11,969 nucleotides of DNA. Origin: Clostridia bacterium. GTDB lineage: Bacteria > Bacillota_A > Clostridia > Christensenellales > Aristaeellaceae. Of this stretch, positions 7,905 to 11,969 are shown in pieces (positions within the stretch are counted from its first letter, which is position 1; every line of letters begins with the position of its first letter). The notes below the pieces were generated by a model, which was not told where the DNA came from, searched no databases, and saw only the letters and a list, made by a program, of their open reading frames with translations. The position numbers and the translations under genes are program-made. The stretch spans positions 1 through 11,969 of the forward strand of contig JAFWQM010000188.1 in assembly GCA_017509065.1 (NCBI GenBank). Direction: 5' to 3'.

Positions 7905-7935
7905 AGGGCCGCTCTTGGAGCGCCCTTTTCTCTTT
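7905..7935 (+). terminator. Rho-independent terminator after the tautomerase gene
   Basis: AGGGCCGCTC pairs with GAGCGCCCT (one bulged C) across a TTG loop, followed by TTTTCTCTTT. It begins 8 bases after the TAG stop. It isolates the tautomerase transcript from the downstream SDR gene. Confidence 0.9.
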
Positions 7936-8020
7936 GAGCCCTTATAAGCGAAACTCTTCTTAAAATGGCAGAAAGTCAGAAACACTTGTTACATTATGGC
8001 TTTCTCGGAAGGGGGGCAGG

Positions 8021-8192
8021 GGGGGAAACCGCTCTTTGGGGCCGAAGCGCCCGGAAAACCTGCCATTGGGCTGGTTTTCAGCGGAGGGGCCGCAACGCCC
8101 GGAAAATCATCCAGTGGATGATTTTCAGTGAAGGCCGGGCGGTAGCCCCGGAAAGGTCGGAAGGCCCCGGACAGCAAAGAGTGGTTTCCCCC
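8021..8192. repeat. ~172-bp structured element with 18-bp terminal inverted repeats
   Basis: The ends GGGGGAAACCGCTCTTTG (8021-8038) and CAAAGAGTGGTTTCCCCC (8175-8192) are inverted repeats with 17 of 18 positions matching. The stem can extend inward through GGGGCC (8038-8043) and GGCCCC (8163-8168). Inside are two tandem ~48-base units beginning at 8038 and 8086, each opening GGGGCCG...CGCCCGGAAAA and holding a hairpin (8054-8079 and 8102-8126). A further stem pairs 8086-8102 with 8135-8149 (GGGGC...CGCCCGG with CCGGGCG...GCCCC). No gene is present. The element ends 18 bases before the SDR ribosome site. It looks like a non-autonomous palindromic mobile element; a leader RNA role is also possible. 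Confidence 0.8.
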
Positions 8193-8225
8193 AGAAAACT
8201 CATCCAGGTTAGGAGGCGCTGATAT

Positions 8226-8942
8226 ATGCAAACGGTTCTGATCACCGGCGGCTCCCGGGGCATCGGGGAAGCGATGGTGAGCCTGTTTTCGGAAAAGTGC
8301 TGGCGCGTGGCGTTCACTTACCTGCGCAGTGAGGAAAAAGCCAAAGCGCTGGCGCGCGAAACCGGCGCGCTGGCCATTCGCTGCGACGCGAAAAGCGAAC
8401 AGGAAACGGCGGCTATGGCGCAGGAAGTGCTCCGGAAGTTTTCCCACCTTGACGCGCTCATCTGCAACGCCGGCACATCCTATACCGGGCTTTTGCAGGA
8501 CATGTCTGCTGAAGCCTGGGATGATCTCTTTGCCGTTCACGTCCGGGGCGCGTTCCTGGCGACAAGGGCGTTTTTGCCGGGGATGATCTCCCGCAAAAGC
8601 GGCAGCGTCCTGTACATTTCCTCCATGTGGGGCCAGGCAGGCGCGTCCTGCGAAGCGGCGTATTCCGCCTGCAAGGCCGCGCTGATCGGGCTGGGAAAAG
8701 CGCTGGCAAAGGAAGCCGGGCCGTCCTGTATACGGGTAAACGTTCTTTGCCCCGGCGTGATTCAAACGGACATGCTTGGGGAATACTCCCAGGAGGACCT
8801 TAAGGTCCTGGTGGACGACACGCCGCTTTTACGCCTCGGCACGCCGGAGGACGTCGCCCGGGCCGCGTATTTCCTCTCGTCCGATGACGCGGCTTTCATC
8901 ACCGGCCAGGCGCTTGGCGTAAACGGCGGATTTGTGACCTGA
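8226..8942 (+). CDS. SDR family oxidoreductase, probable EF-P 5-aminopentanone reductase (YmfI/EfpI-like)
   Basis: This is a classical short-chain dehydrogenase of 238 residues with a Rossmann fold: TGGSRGIG nucleotide-binding motif (7-14), NAG (81-83), catalytic Ser133, Tyr146 and Lys150 (YSACK), then CPG and a C-terminal TGQALGVNGG. It resembles FabG overall. The segment SSMWGQAGASCEAAYS and the LPGM stretch recall B. subtilis YmfI (EfpI), which reduces the 5-aminopentanone on elongation factor P Lys32. The usual SDR Asn of the NLKG region is His105 here, which I recall is also His in YmfI. That assignment is from memory of one homolog and is tentative; a generic FabG-like reductase is the fallback. 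ATG at 8226 follows AGGAGG at a 10-base spacing. I see no clear promoter between the upstream terminator and this gene. Confidence 0.9.
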   Translation: MQTVLITGGSRGIGEAMVSLFSEKCWRVAFTYLRSEEKAKALARETGALAIRCDAKSEQETAAMAQEVLRKFSHLDALICNAGTSYTGLLQDMSAEAWDDLFAVHVRGAFLATRAFLPGMISRKSGSVLYISSMWGQAGASCEAAYSACKAALIGLGKALAKEAGPSCIRVNVLCPGVIQTDMLGEYSQEDLKVLVDDTPLLRLGTPEDVARAAYFLSSDDAAFITGQALGVNGGFVT

Positions 8943-9031
8943 ATCGATCCGTGCGTTTCTTGCAAGCAGACCTGATTTTTCCGCCTTTTTTAGCTGTTTT
9001 CGACAAAAAGAATCAATTCTCATCTTTCCTC

Positions 9032-9060
9032 TTTCCAGAACGGAAAAAAACATGTATAAT
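9032..9060 (+). promoter_or_regulatory. sigma-A-like promoter for the PRPP synthase gene
   Basis: TTTCCA (9032-9037) and a perfect TATAAT (9055-9060) are 17 bases apart. Transcription would begin near 9067, about 43 bases before the ATG at 9110. Confidence 0.7.
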
Positions 9061-9109
9061 AGAAGTGTCCATCGTACCAGCGCATATTTTGAAAAAGGGG
9101 TGCTGCGGC

Positions 9110-10315
9110 ATGAACAGCTTTCTGACGGAATGGGATTTGAAGAGCATTCCCGTGGGGCCGCTCGGTCTGATCGCCATGTCGGGCTGCGAGGAAATGGGCA
9201 ACAAGATCAACAACTGGCTGAAAAAATGGAATTCCCTGCAGGAGACGCAGGACGAAGAATTCTATACGATGCCGGGCTTGAACCGCGATTCCTTCCTGAT
9301 CAAGACCTACTGCCCCCGGTTCGGCACCGGCGAAAGCAAGGGCGTCATCAAAGAAAGCGTGCGCGGTTACGACATCTACATCATCGTCGACGTATGCGCA
9401 TACAACAAGACCTTCAGCATGTACGGCATGGAAGTGCCCATGTCGCCCGACGACCATTTCCAGGATCTCAAGCGCGTGATCGCCGCCATTGGCGGCAAGG
9501 CCAAACGCATCAGCGTGATCATGCCGATGCTGTACGAAAGCAGGCAGCACAAGCGCTCCGCCCGTGAAAGCCTGGATTGCGCCCTGGCCTTGCAGGAACT
9601 GCAGGACTATGGCGTGACCAATATCATCACCTTCGACGCCCACGATCCACGTGTGGCCAACGCCGTGCCGCTGATCGGATTTGAAAACGTGATGCCCACC
9701 TATCAGATGATCAAAGCCCTCACCCGCAAGGAAAAGGGCCTGCGCATCGACAAGGACAACATGATGGTGGTTGCTCCCGACGAGGGTGCGATGCAGCGGA
9801 ACATCTTCTATTCCTCCGTGCTGGGGCTCGACCTTGGCATGTTCTACAAGCGTCGCGACTACACCACCGTCGTCAACGGCCGCAACCCCATCGTGGCGCA
9901 CGAATACCTAGGCGCGTCGGTAGAAGGCAAAGACGTGATCGTGGTGGACGACATGATCGCTTCCGGCGAATCCATCCTTGACCTGTGCCGGGAGCTCAAG
10001 GCTCGCAAGGCCAACCGCATCTTCGCCATCGCCACCTTCGCTTTCTTTACCGGCGGCATCGAGGATTTCAACAAGGCGTATAATGAAGGCATCCTGACCA
10101 GGGTCGTGTCCTCCAACCTGACCTACCGCCGCCCCGAAGTGACCGAAGCGCCGTGGTTCATCGAAGCCGATCTGAGCAAGTATATCTCTTATATCATCGC
10201 CACGCTGAACCACGACCGCACGCTGTCCAAGCTGCTCAATCCCTATAACCGCATCAGGAACCTGCTGGAACGCTACCAGAGCGAGCAAACCGCGGAAGGC
10301 TTCCGCATGGCGTAA
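9110..10315 (+). CDS. prs: ribose-phosphate pyrophosphokinase (PRPP synthase), long divergent form
   Basis: The enzyme makes phosphoribosyl pyrophosphate from ribose 5-phosphate and ATP for nucleotide, His and Trp synthesis. The fold markers are there: MPMLYESRQHKRSARESL (138-155), equivalent to the canonical ARQD/R catalytic flexible region; FDAHDPR (175-181), replacing the usual VDLH; VVAPDEGA (220-227); and the PRPP-binding loop VIVVDDMIASGES (276-288). At 401 residues it is longer than the classical ~315-residue enzyme, with about 80 extra N-terminal residues. The frame is open upstream to 8951, but I start at ATG 9110. The promoter at 9032-9060 and the AAGGGG site 9 bases upstream fit this start, and the upstream codons look non-coding. 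The next gene follows after 10 bp, so the two are probably co-transcribed. Confidence 0.9.
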   Translation: MNSFLTEWDLKSIPVGPLGLIAMSGCEEMGNKINNWLKKWNSLQETQDEEFYTMPGLNRDSFLIKTYCPRFGTGESKGVIKESVRGYDIYIIVDVCAYNKTFSMYGMEVPMSPDDHFQDLKRVIAAIGGKAKRISVIMPMLYESRQHKRSARESLDCALALQELQDYGVTNIITFDAHDPRVANAVPLIGFENVMPTYQMIKALTRKEKGLRIDKDNMMVVAPDEGAMQRNIFYSSVLGLDLGMFYKRRDYTTVVNGRNPIVAHEYLGASVEGKDVIVVDDMIASGESILDLCRELKARKANRIFAIATFAFFTGGIEDFNKAYNEGILTRVVSSNLTYRRPEVTEAPWFIEADLSKYISYIIATLNHDRTLSKLLNPYNRIRNLLERYQSEQTAEGFRMA

Positions 10316-10325
10316 TGGATGATCT

Positions 10326-10790
10326 ATGAATAAAGACGAAGAAAACGTAATGCCGTCCGAAGCGGAAGAGCCGAAGAAAAATATGGTGCAATCCGCGAAG
10401 GAGTTTATGACTGGCGTGCTCAACCCCCTGAAAGGAAAAGACCTGGGCCAGCTGGTGGAGGATTTCACTTCCGAAATGACGCTGGTGGCCGAAGGGCTGA
10501 GCGAGGATCAGCAAAAGCTGTTCCGCGAAACCGACAAGCTCAGCGCCCAGCAGACAGAGCTGGAGCAGCGCCTGCTGGACGGCCTGCACGACGCGGACGT
10601 GGAAAATACGGAACTGCGAAAACAGGTCCAGTCCCTGACCGCGCGGCTGGACAAGGCTGAAAAGCTGATTTCGGAAAAGAAGCTGAAAAAGTCCGACGGC
10701 CTGCTGTCCATCATCCGCCAGGCCACCTGGATGGTGGCGATATTCAGCGCCGCCTGGGTGATCGTCACGATCATCCGAGCCTTCACCTGA
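10326..10790 (+). CDS. hypothetical coiled-coil protein with C-terminal membrane segment
   Basis: I do not recognise a family. The 154-residue product has an acidic, low-complexity N-terminus (residues 1-20), a middle part (about 58-122) rich in Glu, Lys, Gln and Leu that should form a coiled coil, a short basic stretch (KKLKK, 118-122), and one hydrophobic helix near the C-terminus (about 132-151) with almost nothing after it. That is a tail-anchored layout, with the bulk expected in the cytoplasm. It starts 10 bp after the PRPP synthase stop with only a weak ribosome site (GGATG), suggesting translational coupling. Composition matches its neighbour, so it is probably native. No terminator is obvious before the AT-rich region that follows. 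Confidence 0.75.
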   Translation: MNKDEENVMPSEAEEPKKNMVQSAKEFMTGVLNPLKGKDLGQLVEDFTSEMTLVAEGLSEDQQKLFRETDKLSAQQTELEQRLLDGLHDADVENTELRKQVQSLTARLDKAEKLISEKKLKKSDGLLSIIRQATWMVAIFSAAWVIVTIIRAFT

Positions 10791-10797
10791 TTTCCCC

Positions 10798-10845
10798 TTC
10801 TATAGTATAGAAAGTGTCATGATCTTTTAGACATTTCTATAGTAT
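10798..10845. repeat. short direct and inverted repeat at a composition boundary
   Basis: TTCTATAGTAT occurs at 10798-10808 and again at 10835-10845. Between and overlapping them, TATAGAAAGTGTC and GACATTTCTATA form a 12-bp inverted repeat with one bulge. It lies just after the coiled-coil gene, where the sequence turns AT-rich. It could be a hairpin terminator without a good T-run, or the footprint of an insertion or deletion. Confidence 0.5.
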
Positions 10846-10853
10846 GTCATTGT

Positions 10854-11172
10854 TTACCATTCAAAACCATATTTGTGATAAAACGAATAGCTCTCTCATT
10901 TTTTTCAAGCACCCACACAAATATTGTATCATATTCTCTAAGCCTTGAAAATGCTTCATTCATCAATCTAACCCTGTTTTATGGTCATACTACTCTGAAG
11001 AGGCATAAATTGCTATAACCTCTCCTGCATCCATCAAATCTTCATCTCTCGATGAACCATATACTGCAAATCCTTCAACTTTTTCTTTATCCTTGGCTAT
11101 AAGAGTATTTTCCGGAAACTGTCGCGCACGTGCTGTTGTAGCCGCTACAGTCATCGAATCAAGATATTTTCC
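10854..11172 (-). pseudogene. GNAT family N-acetyltransferase, decayed remnant
   Basis: Reading the minus strand gives a clear acetyltransferase relic in pieces. The first part (11172 to 10993) reads KYLDSMTVAATTARARQF..., then GFAVYGSSRDEDLMDAGE and VIAIY. It is broken by a TAG at 10990-10992 where family members have Tyr. A frame change near 10969-10973 leads to MNEAFSRLREYDTIFVW and VLEKNERAIRF, the typical GNAT C-terminal core. Another one-base loss near 10880-10883 precedes the (F)YHKYGFEW piece, and TAA follows at 10854-10856. The acetyl-CoA loop is degraded and the N-terminus is missing: an in-frame TAG stands at 11173-11175. The gene is dead. Its AT-rich composition suggests acquired DNA that is eroding beside the insertion sequence. 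Confidence 0.82.
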
Positions 11173-11206
11173 CTAAAGGTATATAAATGGCCTTAATCCT
11201 GGAACC

Positions 11207-11262
11207 GCCAAAAATGGCTGAACCCCTTGAAAACACTGGGTTTTCAAGGGGTTCTTTTTGGC
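11207..11262. terminator. strong bidirectional Rho-independent terminator
   Basis: A perfect 14-bp stem (11221-11234 with 11240-11253; AACCCCTTGAAAAC and its complement) has the loop ACTGG. A-rich GCCAAAAA (11207-11214) and T-rich TTTTTGGC (11255-11262) flank it and can pair too, so it can terminate transcription from both sides. No intact gene is adjacent: on the left is the GNAT relic, on the right the insertion sequence. Confidence 0.88.
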
Positions 11263-11290
11263 CAGAAACATGATTTTTGATACGATGTTA

Positions 11291-11320
11291 CCATGCGATA
11301 CATATTTCGCATGGCTTTTT
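11291..11320 (+). terminator. second hairpin terminator, just outside the insertion sequence end
   Basis: CCATGCGA pairs with TCGCATGG across an 8-base loop and is followed by CTTTTT. It lies 7 bases from the presumed insertion-sequence tip and reads towards it. Confidence 0.65.
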
Positions 11321-11437
11321 CTAAAGTGTACCCCATGTCAAGGACAAAATTTTGCAATCATGGGCAATGAAAGTGTATCATCCAAGGCAGCAAATCTCCT
11401 GCGGGGATGATCCAAGCAGGGGCATGGAGACGGGGCA

Positions 11438-11601
11438 GGAAATTTTCCGGCGCGGGCTTTACGTGCGGGAGGCCGGTGTGGTAGCCTTGCCGCAGGCACC
11501 AGCCCAGTGGACGCCTATACGGATGGCGGCCGCGGGATGGCCCTTAAGGCTGGCAACCACACCGACAGGGCCCCCACGTCAAGCCCCAGAGGAAAATTTT
11601 C
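11438..11601. repeat. ~165-nt imperfect palindrome in the IS3 3' non-coding tail
   Basis: The left arm (11438-11486) and the reverse complement of the right arm (11548-11601) align along almost their whole length. Shared blocks in order are AAATTTTCC, GGGCTT, ACGTG, GGTGTGGT and AGCC, with small internal loops. The ~61-base centre has a further GCCGC/GCGGC pairing. The structure sits downstream of the transposase stop on the coding strand. It could act as a terminator, a barrier to outside transcription, or a passenger structured RNA. Confidence 0.75.
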
Positions 11602-11618
11602 GGTGGAATCGGTCAGTC

Positions 11619-11969
11619 TTACTCCACATGATCCATGGGATTTGGGACATCAGCTGGTTTCGCTTGAAGGAAAGAATCAGCGGAAGGCGGGTTCCTGACA
11701 TCGATTGGATAGACCTTTGTAGTCACGAACTGGTAGAATTCATCCGGTGACAGCTTTGCCAGATTCCACTGATACCGTTCCTTGTTATAGTAATCCATGT
11801 AGTCGTCCACGATCATCTGAACCTGTGAGAACTCCGCGCAGGAAGCGATCTTCCTCATAATATGATCCTTCATATGGCCAAAGAAGCTTTCCTGTGGGGC
11901 GTTATCCCAGCAGTTGCCTCTGTGGGACATAGACTGACGCAGTCCTTTGTCCTTGATCAGTTGGATAAA
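11619..11969 (-). CDS. IS3-family transposase OrfB, C-terminal part (5' end outside window)
   Basis: The frame is open to the window edge, so the start and the first two catalytic aspartates are missing. The visible part begins FIQLIKDKGLRQSMSHRGNCWDNAP, the hallmark of the IS3 rve integrase domain, and includes the third DDE catalytic residue, the Glu of QESFFGHMKD. It then runs through the conserved YMDYYNKERYQWNLAKLSPDEF block. The last ~35 residues (from VTTKVYPIDV to the stop at 11619) extend past where many OrfB proteins end and are Pro-rich. The protein cuts and joins DNA during copy-paste transposition of the element. IS3 elements normally make the active enzyme by frameshifting between orfA and orfB; that junction lies outside this window. 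The visible stretch contains no stop or frameshift. Confidence 0.95.
   Translation of the reverse strand, partial: FIQLIKDKGLRQSMSHRGNCWDNAPQESFFGHMKDHIMRKIASCAEFSQVQMIVDDYMDYYNKERYQWNLAKLSPDEFYQFVTTKVYPIDVRNPPSADSFLQAKPADVPNPMDHVE

Larger units (their letters stand above)
11327..11969 (-). mobile_element. IS3-family insertion sequence, right part (continues beyond window)
   Basis: The C-terminal half of an IS3-type transposase lies on the minus strand. The presumed right tip begins at 11327 with TGTACCCCATGTCAAGGACA on the plus strand, compatible with IS3/IS150-group ends that start TG and carry a CCC...GGACA pattern. Between the transposase stop (11619) and that tip are about 290 non-coding bases, long for this family, containing a hairpin at 11377-11411 (ATCATCC/GGATGAT) and a large palindrome at 11438-11601. 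The left end is not in the window, so target-site duplication cannot be checked. The tip position is inferred from pattern alone. Confidence 0.75.

Noticed and set aside
8038..8132. Possible CRISPR repeats (two ~48-base units)
   Set aside because: There are only two units, no spacers of constant size, and the similarity covers the whole unit with internal hairpins; there are no cas genes.
7965..8222. Small plus-strand frame running through the 8021-8192 element
   Set aside because: It consists almost entirely of hairpin repeat sequence and has no homology that I can see.
8951..9109. N-terminal extension of the PRPP synthase frame to an ATG at 8951
   Set aside because: The promoter -10 box lies inside it, the residues look non-coding, and ATG 9110 has a ribosome site and a family-like N-terminus.
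9020..9901. Minus-strand open frame (293 codons) opposite the PRPP synthase gene
   Set aside because: It is His/Val/Asp-rich mirror coding of a well-supported gene.
11352..11750. 132-codon plus-strand frame opposite the IS3 transposase end
   Set aside because: It crosses the palindromic tail and the conserved transposase C-terminus in antisense; no family features.

Overview
The window looks like a chromosome segment from an anaerobic Clostridia-type Bacillota. The genes are moderately GC-rich with strong Shine-Dalgarno sites. SbcCD, YlbF, MltG and a long-form PRPP synthase all read as Clostridia-like. A Christensenellales or Oscillospirales type genome is my guess from protein style only; no 16S or other taxonomic marker is present.

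Layout, left to right. (1) 1-1197: the 3' part of an ABC exporter half-transporter on +, followed 20 bp later by a phosphoglycerate mutase gene (gpmA) that is intact only for its first ~36 codons and then runs into AT-rich unrelated DNA (about 1326-1669). (2) 1670-7250, all on the minus strand: ylbF-like gene, mltG (TTG start), a ~195-bp near-palindromic intergenic element, then sbcD and sbcC with an ATGA overlap. (3) 7251-7555: a divergent promoter region, with one sigma-A-like promoter reading left to ylbF-mltG and one reading right to a MIF-like tautomerase; a 45-bp near-perfect palindrome lies between them. (4) 7556-10790, all on +: tautomerase with a terminator, a ~172-bp structured inverted-repeat element, an SDR reductase resembling YmfI/EfpI, a PRPP synthase with its own promoter, and a coiled-coil protein with a C-terminal membrane segment. 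(5) 10791-11969: an AT-rich decayed stretch with a GNAT acetyltransferase pseudogene, two strong hairpin terminators, and the right-hand part of an IS3-family insertion sequence that leaves the window.

The functional themes are separate housekeeping units rather than one pathway: DNA-end processing and repair (SbcCD), peptidoglycan strand termination (MltG, with the YlbF-type protein), nucleotide precursor supply (PRPP synthase), and possibly EF-P modification (SDR).

The most unusual content is non-coding. Two elements at 7367-7411 and 8021-8192 share the same terminal inverted repeat (GGGGGAAAC...CTTTG type) and look like a full-length and a core-deleted copy of one mobile palindromic family. 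The larger copy contains tandem hairpin units whose stems differ by compensatory changes. A different ~195-bp near-palindrome sits in the sbcD leader. The IS3-family element carries an unusually long 3' non-coding tail containing a ~165-nt imperfect palindrome. I found no CRISPR array, tRNA or rRNA, and no complete novel protein system.
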